The notes under the pieces were generated by a model. That model saw only the letters and a program-made list of their open reading frames with translations. It was not told the DNA's origin and did no database searches. Made by a program: the position numbers and the translations under genes. From NCBI RefSeq assembly GCF_049310925.1, contig NZ_JBMERP010000001.1:130373-194372 (forward strand): a DNA stretch of 64,000 bases, written 5' to 3'. Below are positions 35,818 to 42,979 of this stretch, one piece after another. Source of the DNA: Virgibacillus_F sp049310925 (GTDB lineage Bacteria > Bacillota > Bacilli > Bacillales > Amphibacillaceae). Within the stretch, counting starts at the first letter, position 1. Every line of letters starts with the position of its first letter.

Positions 35818-35861
35818 GATAAGCTATTCTCAAGCTAATAATACTCAAAAGATAGCTTATC
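35818..35861. repeat. Inverted repeat upstream of mrpA
   Basis: GATAAGCTAT (35818-35827) and ATAGCTTATC (35852-35861) are perfect 10-bp arms 24 bp apart. The position between the sda terminator and mrpA, about 120-165 bp before the mrpA start, suggests an operator or leader hairpin. No T run follows on the minus strand. Confidence 0.5.
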
Positions 35862-35881
35862 ATAAGTTTGGTCATTGAAAA

Positions 35882-35919
35882 ATAAAAAACCCTTATCATT
35901 AACAAATAATGATAAGGGT
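35882..35919 (-). terminator. Terminator of sda
   Basis: A perfect 12-bp stem (35889-35900 with 35908-35919) is followed on the minus strand by a six-T run, 24 bp after the sda stop. Confidence 0.9.
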
Positions 35920-35942
35920 AACCATAGTTAATTTTAAAATAA

Positions 35943-36083
35943 CTATCCAGAGCATTTCATTTTATGGGTCAGTCTTCTTTTGTGGATTTCTTTTTCAATT
36001 AAATAAATGAAGTCGGGGCTTAGCTTTAATTCATATGCTTTATGGTATGATTCTAGTAATAATTCATCGGATAAGTGATTCAT
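35943..36083 (-). CDS. sda: Sporulation inhibitor Sda
   Basis: A 46-residue ORF on the minus strand with GGAGGG (36093-36099) upstream. The product begins MNHLSDELLLESYHKAYELK and continues SPDFIYLIEKEIHKRRL, aligning along its length with B. subtilis Sda, a two-helix hairpin that binds histidine kinase KinA and blocks the phosphorelay when replication is unfinished or DNA is damaged. The usual neighbour yqeG lies divergently, and DnaA boxes fill the shared upstream region, matching the known DnaA control of sda. Confidence 0.93.
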   Translation of the reverse strand: MNHLSDELLLESYHKAYELKLSPDFIYLIEKEIHKRRLTHKMKCSG

Positions 36084-36171
36084 GAACTATAGCCCTCCTA
36101 AATTGTATTACGGTTTATTACTTAATGTACGTTTAATTTACCATGAAACCCTTGATAGGACAAGGTATTAG

Positions 36172-36271
36172 TTATCTACAACGCCCTGTAGATAACTTGT
36201 GAATAAAAAGTGAAAAAAATGTCGTATCACCTGATTTATAAGTGTTTCCATTGTGAGTAAAGTTATCCACA
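36172..36271. promoter_or_regulatory. DnaA-box cluster between sda and yqeG
   Basis: An exact consensus box TTATCCACA is at 36263-36271. One-mismatch boxes are TTATCTACA at 36172-36180, its inverse TGTAGATAA at 36187-36195, and TGTGAATAA at 36198-36206. In B. subtilis the sda/yqeG region holds DnaA boxes that let DnaA activate sda and titrate DnaA away from oriC; the same role is inferred here. Confidence 0.85.
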
Positions 36272-36450
36272 ACGAGAAAAATAGGGGAATTTGTCGAACG
36301 TTTTTTAACAATTTATAGTTGTTTTTCGCATATAATTGGACCTTTGATAAAAGACAAATTTCGCTAGTAGTTCAAAATTATGTTAAATTGTTATAGGATA
36401 TAGTATATAATGGACTATTCTTGATCTTAGTTAATAATGAGGTGTAAACA

Positions 36451-36966
36451 TTGTTAAAGAAATTTTTACCAAATGAACATGTGAAACAGGTATTTGATAT
36501 TCATCCCTCTAAACTGAAACAAAAAGGTATTAAAGGTATTATAACTGATCTTGACAATACATTAGTTGCCTGGGATGTTCAGGACGCTACCCCTGAAATC
36601 ATTAACTGGTTTAAACAAATGAAGGATTATGATATTAAAGTAACAATTATTTCAAATAATAACCAAGAACGTGTGAAAATTTTCTCGGAACCTTTAGATG
36701 CGCCTTTTGTTTACAGCGCAAGGAAACCATTAAGCCGTGCATTTAAGACAGCCGCCAAACAAATGGGGCTAAATAAACAGGACATTGTTGTAGTTGGTGA
36801 CCAATTATTAACAGATGTGCTGGGTGGGAACTTTGCAGGTTTTTATACCATATTGGTCCTTCCTATTGTACAAACAGATGGTAAAATTACACAGTTTAAT
36901 CGAAAAATAGAACGTAGAATACTAAACTATATGAGGAAAAAAGGCAAGATAACCTGGGAGGAGTAA
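36451..36966 (+). CDS. yqeG: YqeG-family HAD phosphatase
   Basis: A 171-residue HAD IIIA protein. The nucleophile motif is ITDLDNTLVAWD near residue 31, motif II TIISNN near 66, the Lys in ARKPLSRAF near 90, and VVGDQLLTDVLGGN near 111. Substrate unknown. The start is TTG 36451 with GAGGTG (36440-36445) at a good distance. It stands first in a cluster of ribosome-assembly and metabolic genes (yqeG-yqeH-aroE-yhbY-nadD-yqeK-rsfS-yqeM) with gaps of only a few bases. Confidence 0.9.
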   Translation: MLKKFLPNEHVKQVFDIHPSKLKQKGIKGIITDLDNTLVAWDVQDATPEIINWFKQMKDYDIKVTIISNNNQERVKIFSEPLDAPFVYSARKPLSRAFKTAAKQMGLNKQDIVVVGDQLLTDVLGGNFAGFYTILVLPIVQTDGKITQFNRKIERRILNYMRKKGKITWEE

Positions 36967-36968
36967 AT

Positions 36969-38069
36969 ATGGAAGATATACATTGTCAAGGCTGTGGAGC
37001 ACCAACTCAAACAAAGAACCAAGATGAAATTGGTTATACACCTGAATCAGCGTTAAGTAAAGAGGTTATACTGTGCCAGCGCTGTTTTAAGTTGAAGCAT
37101 TACAATGAAATTCAAGATGTTTCTGTTACAGATGATGACTTTCTGAAAATGGTAAGTGAAATCCGGGATGTAGACGGTTTAGCTGTACATTTAATTGATA
37201 TTTTCGATGTCAATGGAAGTATGATCAAAAGCTTAGCAAGAATAATTGGTGACAAGCCCATTATTTTAGTGGGAAATAAAGTCGACCTTTTGCCTAAATC
37301 TACCAATAAACAGAAGCTGATTAACTGGTTAAAGAAATCAGCTAAAGAAGCTGGAATTAAAGTTCAGGATGTTCATCTAATATCATCTATTAGAGGCCAT
37401 GGTATTGAGAAACTTACTGAGGCGATAGAAGTAATGAGAAAAAATCGTAATGTTTATGTTGTGGGGACAACAAATGTAGGGAAATCTACCTTTATAAATC
37501 GACTGATTCAACAAACAACTGGTGACAAAAATGTAATAACAACCTCTTATTTCCCTGGCACAACTTTAGGTTTTATTGAAATTCCATTAGATGATTCCTC
37601 AGTGTTAATAGACACGCCTGGTATCGTTAATAAAGAACAAATGGCACATTATGTATCCAAAAGTGATTTAAAGGTGATTACTCCTGCGAAGGAAATTAAA
37701 CCAAGGGTGTTTCAATTAAACAGCCAGCAAACTCTATTTTTTGGTGGGTTAGGTAGAATCGATTTTATAAAAGGAGACAAACAATCCTTTGTTTGTTATT
37801 TCTCTAACCAATTGGATATCCATCGTACAAAGTTTGAAAATGCAGATAAGCTATATGATGACCACGTAGGTGAGTTTTTGTCACCACCAGATGAATCCAC
37901 ACGTACAACTTTACCTAAACTAGTTCAAAGCACCTTTAAAATTAGAGAAGAAAAAATGGATATTGTATTTCCTGGATTGGGTTGGGTGATGATACCAGAA
38001 GCTAACACGACGGTAATTGTGCATAGCCCAAGAACTGTAGCAGTGTCGATTAGAAAGGCATTGATATAG
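36969..38069 (+). CDS. yqeH: Circularly permuted ribosome-biogenesis GTPase YqeH
   Basis: A 366-residue GTPase needed for 30S assembly. An N-terminal zinc knuckle (CQGCGAP near 5 and CQRCFKLKHY near 36) is followed by permuted G motifs: G4 NKVDLLPK near 101, G5 SSIRGHG near 137, G1 GTTNVGKST near 161, and G3 DTPGI near 217. A C-terminal TRAP-like RNA-binding domain follows. It starts 2 bp after yqeG; AGGAG is the ribosome binding site. Confidence 0.96.
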   Translation: MEDIHCQGCGAPTQTKNQDEIGYTPESALSKEVILCQRCFKLKHYNEIQDVSVTDDDFLKMVSEIRDVDGLAVHLIDIFDVNGSMIKSLARIIGDKPIILVGNKVDLLPKSTNKQKLINWLKKSAKEAGIKVQDVHLISSIRGHGIEKLTEAIEVMRKNRNVYVVGTTNVGKSTFINRLIQQTTGDKNVITTSYFPGTTLGFIEIPLDDSSVLIDTPGIVNKEQMAHYVSKSDLKVITPAKEIKPRVFQLNSQQTLFFGGLGRIDFIKGDKQSFVCYFSNQLDIHRTKFENADKLYDDHVGEFLSPPDESTRTTLPKLVQSTFKIREEKMDIVFPGLGWVMIPEANTTVIVHSPRTVAVSIRKALI

Positions 38070-38085
38070 GGATGGGGGGATTGTA

Positions 38086-38928
38086 GTGAGCTATCGTTTT
38101 GGGCTAATTGGTTATCCAATCAAACATTCATTGTCACCTTGGATTCACGGAAATTTTTTACATATGGCTGGGCTTCTAGGAAGCTATAGCCTATATGAAA
38201 TTAATACGCAGGATTCTTTTACAGAGCAACTGAAGGTTCTAAGAAAGGATAAACTGGACGGTTTTAACATTACTGCGCCTTATAAACAAAAAATAATACC
38301 ATTTTTAGATGGGATCGACAAAGAAGCTGAAGCAATTGGTGCAGTCAATACAGTCGTTAATACAAATGGAAAATGGATTGGATATAATACAGACGGGATA
38401 GGTTATCTTAGATCTTTAATGAATGCTTACCCATTTGACCTTCAGGATAAATCCAAGAGGATACTGATTTTTGGTGCTGGAGGTGCAGCCAGAGCAATAC
38501 TTTATACATTGTCAAAGAATGGATTTAACTATATTGATATCGCAAACAGGACAGAGGATAAAGCAAAAGAATTAAAATTGCAATATGAGCTAAGTAAAAC
38601 AAGTTTATTATCGTTACAAGAAGCTGAACAGCACTTGGAAGAATACGATTTGATTGTGCAAACAACGTCAATTGGGATGAATTCTACGCAAGATAGTGCC
38701 ATCGTCAGTATTAATGATAAGTTATCGAATAAGAACATTGTAAGTGATATCATTTATCAGCCAGTTTCAACAAGACTATTGAGGGACGCTTTAAACGTTG
38801 GTGCAAGAATTCACTACGGACACACTATGTTGCTGTATCAAGCGCAGTATGCTTTTGAGTTGTGGACAAATAAGCAAGTTAAAGTAGATGAAATGGAAAA
38901 TAAACTGCTTGAACAATTGGAAGGATGA
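38086..38928 (+). CDS. aroE: Shikimate dehydrogenase (NADP+)
   Basis: A 280-residue AroE, the fourth step of aromatic amino-acid synthesis. The shikimate site IGYPIKHSLSPWIHG is near 8 and NITAPYKQKI near 64 (the family usually has PHK; the catalytic Lys is kept). AIGAVNTVV is near 84, the NADP loop GAGGAARAIL near 128, with NRTEDKA next. The start is GTG 38086 behind GGGGGGA (38073-38079). Confidence 0.94.
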   Translation: MSYRFGLIGYPIKHSLSPWIHGNFLHMAGLLGSYSLYEINTQDSFTEQLKVLRKDKLDGFNITAPYKQKIIPFLDGIDKEAEAIGAVNTVVNTNGKWIGYNTDGIGYLRSLMNAYPFDLQDKSKRILIFGAGGAARAILYTLSKNGFNYIDIANRTEDKAKELKLQYELSKTSLLSLQEAEQHLEEYDLIVQTTSIGMNSTQDSAIVSINDKLSNKNIVSDIIYQPVSTRLLRDALNVGARIHYGHTMLLYQAQYAFELWTNKQVKVDEMENKLLEQLEG

Positions 38929-38932
38929 TTAG

Positions 38933-39223
38933 ATGTTAACTGGAAAACAAAAACGATTTTTACGGTCAAAGGCGAACCGATTAAAACCGATATTTCAAGT
39001 CGGCAAAACAGGCGTTAATGACAATATGGTAGAACAAATATCTGAAGCGTTAGAAAAAAGAGAACTTATAAAGGTGAGTATCCTGCAAAATTGTATGGAA
39101 GATAAAGACACAGTTGCATCTGAACTAGTTGAGGGTGCCCAAGCAGAACTAGTTCAGATTATTGGTAATAATATAGTGTTATATAAGGAATCAGTAGAAA
39201 ATAAGCAAATACAGCTGCCATAA
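38933..39223 (+). CDS. yhbY: RNA-binding protein YhbY (CRM domain, YqeI)
   Basis: A 96-residue CRM-domain protein. LTGKQKRFLRSKANRLKPI at the N-terminus, then FQVGKTGVNDNM with the GxxG loop and LEKRELIKV. E. coli YhbY binds pre-50S particles; the same role in 50S assembly is inferred. It starts 4 bp after aroE. Confidence 0.92.
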   Translation: MLTGKQKRFLRSKANRLKPIFQVGKTGVNDNMVEQISEALEKRELIKVSILQNCMEDKDTVASELVEGAQAELVQIIGNNIVLYKESVENKQIQLP

Positions 39224-39234
39224 AGGGGAATACC

Positions 39235-39804
39235 ATGAGACGTGTAGGCATTTTAGGAGGAACATTTGATCCTCCACATCTTGCCCATTTAATGATTGCA
39301 GAAGAGGTTCGTCTTTCACTAGAACTTGAGGAAATATGGTTTGTGCCATCACAAGAGCCTCCACATAAAACGAAAGCGGTTATCAGCGCTCAAGACCGTG
39401 TCGAGATGGTACGCTTAGCAATAGATGGTAATCCTTATTTCAAATTGAATACTATAGAAGTAGATCGTGTAGGAAAATCATATACCTTTGATACACTAAA
39501 CGTGTTAAAAAATAAGTACCCTGATATATCTTTCTATTTTATCATTGGGGCTGACATGGTTGAATACCTGCCAAAATGGTACAAAATAGAGGAATTAATA
39601 AAAATGGTTACATTTGTTGGGGTAAAAAGGATAGGCTCACAACTAAACACTCCTTACTCGATTGAGTTAGTTGATATTCCTTATGTTGAGATATCTTCTA
39701 CAGAAATCAGGAATCGGATTAGAGAAAATACTTCCACAAAGTATTTTCTGCCAGAAAAAGTTATACGCTATATAAAGGAGAAGCAATTGTATGAAAAGGG
39801 ATGA
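39235..39804 (+). CDS. nadD: Nicotinate-mononucleotide adenylyltransferase
   Basis: A 189-residue NadD that joins NaMN and ATP to NaAD in NAD synthesis. The nucleotidyltransferase motif GGTFDPPHLAHLMIAEEV is at residue 8 (HxxH in the form HLAH, where many have HxGH), FIIGADM near 101, and ISSTEIRNRI (VEISSTEIRNRIR near 158). Its 3' end overlaps yqeK by 14 nt. Confidence 0.95.
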   Translation: MRRVGILGGTFDPPHLAHLMIAEEVRLSLELEEIWFVPSQEPPHKTKAVISAQDRVEMVRLAIDGNPYFKLNTIEVDRVGKSYTFDTLNVLKNKYPDISFYFIIGADMVEYLPKWYKIEELIKMVTFVGVKRIGSQLNTPYSIELVDIPYVEISSTEIRNRIRENTSTKYFLPEKVIRYIKEKQLYEKG

Positions 39805-40357
39805 AGCAATTAAGATTGTTCAACCAGCATTAACGAAAGAACGATTCGACCATACCTTACGAGTCGCTGAAACAGCAGTTGAGTTAGCTGGAATGTATAA
39901 TGTTTCAAAAGAAAAAGTAGAGCTTGCAGCAATACTTCACGATTATGCAAAGTATCGACCGTTAGAAGAGATGAGACAATTCATATTGAGTAGTGAATTA
40001 CCAAACGACCTATTGGACTATCACCATGAAGTATGGCATGGCCCGGTTGCTTCAATTGTGGTAGGTGAACAGTTCGGAATTTCAGATCCTGAAATTAAAG
40101 GTGCTATACGTTACCATACAACAGGAAAAGCTAATCTTGGAACGTTTGAAATGGTGATTTTTCTGGCCGATTATATAGAGCCAGGCAGGTCATTTCCGGG
40201 TGTCGAGAAGGTTAGGGAAATGGCACCAAGGGATTTAAATCATGCGTGCTGGATGGTGTCTCGAAACACGATACAGTATCTGCTATCTAAAAATGCATCG
40301 ATTTATCCAGATTCATTCCATGCTTACAATTACTTTTTACAAAAATTGAACGGCTAA
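39791..40357 (+). CDS. yqeK: HD-domain Ap4A hydrolase YqeK
   Basis: A 188-residue HD hydrolase. RFDHTLRVAETAVELA near 18 and the metal motif AILHDYAKYRP near 47, HHEVWHGPVAS near 78, and IRYHTTG near 105. YqeK splits diadenosine tetraphosphate symmetrically into two ADP. ATG 39791 lies inside the end of nadD, with AAAGGAG a few bases before. Confidence 0.94.
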   Translation: MKRDEAIKIVQPALTKERFDHTLRVAETAVELAGMYNVSKEKVELAAILHDYAKYRPLEEMRQFILSSELPNDLLDYHHEVWHGPVASIVVGEQFGISDPEIKGAIRYHTTGKANLGTFEMVIFLADYIEPGRSFPGVEKVREMAPRDLNHACWMVSRNTIQYLLSKNASIYPDSFHAYNYFLQKLNG

Positions 40358-40391
40358 ATTTTTAAAACAATTAAATGGAGGTTTTTATTAG

Positions 40392-40748
40392 ATGAATAGT
40401 AATGACATTGTGCAACTAGCAGCAGAAGCAAGTGATGATAAACGAGCAGAGGATATTGTTGCTTTAGATATGAGAGAAGTTTCATTAATAGCAGATTACT
40501 TTTTAATCTGTCATGGAAGTAATGAAAGGCAGGTCCAGGCTATTGCACGGTCAATCAAGGATGCTGCAGAAGAAAAAGGTATAGATGTAAAACGCTTAGA
40601 AGGTTTTGACCAGGCAAGATGGATTTTAGTTGATATTGGGGATGTTGTTTGTCACATCTTCCATAAAGATGAGCGATCTTATTATAACTTAGAACGTCTA
40701 TGGGGAGATGCTACAAGAATTTCATTAAGCGTCGGGCAAGAAGGATAG
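40392..40748 (+). CDS. rsfS: Ribosome silencing factor RsfS
   Basis: A 118-residue RsfS/Iojap protein. KRAEDIVALDMREVSLIAD near residue 17, DYFLICHGSNERQVQAIA near 37, and the C-terminal GDVVCHIFHKDERSYYNLE (WILVDIGDVVCHIFHKDER near 79). It binds L14 (uL14) and blocks subunit joining in starvation. ATGGAGG lies upstream. Confidence 0.95.
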   Translation: MNSNDIVQLAAEASDDKRAEDIVALDMREVSLIADYFLICHGSNERQVQAIARSIKDAAEEKGIDVKRLEGFDQARWILVDIGDVVCHIFHKDERSYYNLERLWGDATRISLSVGQEG

Positions 40749-40753
40749 TAAAA

Positions 40754-41512
40754 ATGGCCTATCAACAAATGGCAAAGCTTTATGACAAACTCATGGACGC
40801 TGCACCATACGATCAGTGGGATGAAATAACAAGGGAAATTTTAAATCAAGCTAGTATCTCCGTTAATCAGATAGTTGACTTAGGCTGCGGGACTGGTCAA
40901 ATAACAACAAGGTTAGCACAAAGTGGTTATCAAATGGTGGGTGTAGACTATTCCGTTGACATGTTAAGTTATGCTGAGCAACGTGCAAGTGAACAAAACC
41001 TTTCTATACAATGGATTAATCAGGACATACGGTACACAGAAGGTATTATCGAAGCTGATGCTGTAATTAGTTATTGTGATGTCATAAACTATATAACCAC
41101 AGAAGAGGATCTAAATCTGGTTTTTGCTAATGTAGCGGATATGTTAAAGGACGATGGAATATTTATATTTGATATACATTCTTTAAACCATGTAGAACAG
41201 GATATGGTAAACCAGACATTTGCAACAGTTGATGAGGATCTGTCTTCAATCTGGTTTTGTTCCCCCGGAGAAGATAGTGGCGAGATGAATCATGATCTTA
41301 CTTTTTTTGTTAAAACAGATGGGGATTCCTATTCAAAGTTTGAAGAGTATCATCACCAAAAAACCTTTTCTGTTGGCATCTACCAGACACTTTTAGAGCA
41401 AAATGGATTCCAAATTAAAAATATATATGGTGATTTTTCCCTAAATGAAGAAGATGTACATGAAGAAACAGAAAGAATTTTCTTTGTTGCTGAGAAAAGA
41501 TCGATAAAATAA
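40754..41512 (+). CDS. Class I SAM-dependent methyltransferase YqeM
   Basis: A 252-residue methyltransferase. YDKLMDAAPYDQW near 11, the SAM loop VDLGCGTGQITTRLA near 41, GVDYSVDMLSYA near 63, and INQDIRYTE near 87. The substrate is unknown. The start is ATG 40754 behind AAGGAT; the frame from 40700 lies within rsfS. The next gene in B. subtilis (comER) is not present here. A hairpin covers its stop codon. Confidence 0.85.
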   Translation: MAYQQMAKLYDKLMDAAPYDQWDEITREILNQASISVNQIVDLGCGTGQITTRLAQSGYQMVGVDYSVDMLSYAEQRASEQNLSIQWINQDIRYTEGIIEADAVISYCDVINYITTEEDLNLVFANVADMLKDDGIFIFDIHSLNHVEQDMVNQTFATVDEDLSSIWFCSPGEDSGEMNHDLTFFVKTDGDSYSKFEEYHHQKTFSVGIYQTLLEQNGFQIKNIYGDFSLNEEDVHEETERIFFVAEKRSIK

Positions 41513-41533
41513 TATTTTATCGATCTTTATTTT
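41495..41533 (+). terminator. Terminator of the yqeG-yqeM unit
   Basis: AAAGATCGATAAAAT pairs perfectly with ATTTTATCGATCTTT (loop AAT), followed by ATTTTT. The yqeM stop is inside the left arm. Confidence 0.8.
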
Positions 41534-41645
41534 TATAGAAGGAATTAGCCAGTTGCTGTCGAATTATGTATAAAGTAAGCTGATTTCCACCCCCCCCTAT
41601 TTATCCTCGGTTTTTTCACCTCATATAAAAAGGACGTGTACCCAA

Positions 41646-42227
41646 TTGATTAATTTTTTGAAAAGGAATTTGTTGTTTGCTGTGTTGGGAGTAGCTGTAG
41701 TAGTATTTGTATTTGTACTTAATGATAAGCCGAGCCAGGAAAAGTCTTTAGGGGTAAAGCCATTACAGGCAGCCAGCACTATTAAGCCTAAGGAAGTACA
41801 TGATGCAACAAAAGTGTTTGTTGATGTCAAGGGCGAAGTAAAAAGCCCGGGTGTTTATGAAATGGCCACTGGTTCACGTGTAGAAGCAGTTATTAGCACT
41901 GCTGGCGGATTTACGATGAAAGCTGATCAATCTGTCATAAACCTGGCGCAAAAAGTTCATGATGAAATGATTATCCTAGTTCCAAAAGTTGGGGAGCAAA
42001 TCACCAAAGTAGCACAAGGTTCACCTTCATATAACAAAATCAACCTCAATTACGCTAAGCAGGAAGATATTGAGCAGCTGAATGGAATCGGACCTTCTAA
42101 GGCACAGGCAATTATTAAATATCGTGAAGATGTAGGGTTGTTTGATTCAATTGAAGATGTTTTAAATGTACCAGGTATTGGAAAGAAGACACTTGACAAT
42201 ATGAAAGACAGTATTCAATTACCGTAA
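41646..42227 (+). CDS. comEA: Competence protein ComEA (DNA receptor)
   Basis: 193 residues: a membrane anchor at about 7-25 (NLLFAVLGVAVVVFVFVLN), a linker, an SLBB-like domain (VFVDVKGEVKSPGVYEM near 57) and C-terminal helix-hairpin-helix DNA-binding motifs (INLNYAKQEDIEQLNGIG near 138, and NVPGIGKKTLDNMK near 175). It binds dsDNA outside the membrane for uptake. The start is TTG 41646, 8-10 nt after AAAGGACGTG. The region before it (41534-41645) has no gene, and its promoter is not clear. Confidence 0.94.
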   Translation: MINFLKRNLLFAVLGVAVVVFVFVLNDKPSQEKSLGVKPLQAASTIKPKEVHDATKVFVDVKGEVKSPGVYEMATGSRVEAVISTAGGFTMKADQSVINLAQKVHDEMIILVPKVGEQITKVAQGSPSYNKINLNYAKQEDIEQLNGIGPSKAQAIIKYREDVGLFDSIEDVLNVPGIGKKTLDNMKDSIQLP

Positions 42228-42278
42228 AGGATTGACTAATATAATTTTCAACATGTAAACTTATTTTATAATTTATTT

Positions 42279-42366
42279 GCAGTAAAGAAAGTATAAAAAC
42301 TTTCTTTCTGCATAAGTGCAACTAAGGCTTTCGCCATAAGGCTTGGCGATAAGCCAAGTTTTCTAA
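42279..42366 (-). repeat. Intergenic repeat family A, inverted copy 2
   Basis: The reverse complement matches 13403-13491 with only scattered changes, including the paired arms AAAGAAAGT/ACTTTCTTT and TTGGC/GCCAA. It fills the gap between comEA and comEB and would be transcribed within the comE operon. Confidence 0.85.
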
Positions 42367-42394
42367 TAAAAAAACAGAAGAGAGTGGAATTCAG

Positions 42395-42967
42395 ATGGAA
42401 CGAATATCATGGGATCAATATTTTATGGCACAAAGTCATTTGCTTGCATTAAGAAGTACTTGTGAAAGATTGACTGTAGGGGCAACTATCGTAAGAGATA
42501 AACGTATTATAGCGGGAGGGTATAATGGAAGTGTTTCAGGAGACTCACATTGTATCGAAGAAGGCTGTTATGTCGTTGATGGCCATTGTGTAAGAACAGT
42601 CCATGCTGAGGCAAATGCATTGCTTCAATGTGCCAAATTTGGTGCGCCAGCTGAGGGGTCTGAGATGTATGTTACCCATTTTCCTTGTTTGCATTGTTGT
42701 AAAACCATAATACAAAGTGGTGTAAAAACAGTCTACTATGCTGCAGATTATAAAAATGACCCTTACGCAGTTGAGCTATTTAGGCAATCAGGGGTTCACA
42801 CAAAAAAGGTAGAACTAGAAGATAATACAATTGACGTAAATCCAGTAGAAAAAGCATCTTATATAGAGACATTATTAAACAAACTTGAAGGAACATCACT
42901 AGACCGTAGTCAATTAGATGAATTCAAAGATGAAGCAAAACGCCTTTTTAACGTTCAAAAAGGGTGA
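42395..42967 (+). CDS. comEB: ComE operon protein 2 / dCMP deaminase
   Basis: A 190-residue zinc deaminase: the catalytic HAEANALLQ near residue 71 and PCLHCCKTIIQSG near 98 supply the metal ligands, and GGYNGSVSGDSHC is the family substrate loop. dCMP deaminase makes dUMP. In B. subtilis it is not itself needed for transformation. ATG 42395, with GAGAGTGG upstream. Confidence 0.94.
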   Translation: MERISWDQYFMAQSHLLALRSTCERLTVGATIVRDKRIIAGGYNGSVSGDSHCIEEGCYVVDGHCVRTVHAEANALLQCAKFGAPAEGSEMYVTHFPCLHCCKTIIQSGVKTVYYAADYKNDPYAVELFRQSGVHTKKVELEDNTIDVNPVEKASYIETLLNKLEGTSLDRSQLDEFKDEAKRLFNVQKG

Positions 42968-42979
42968 TGGATATCGAAT

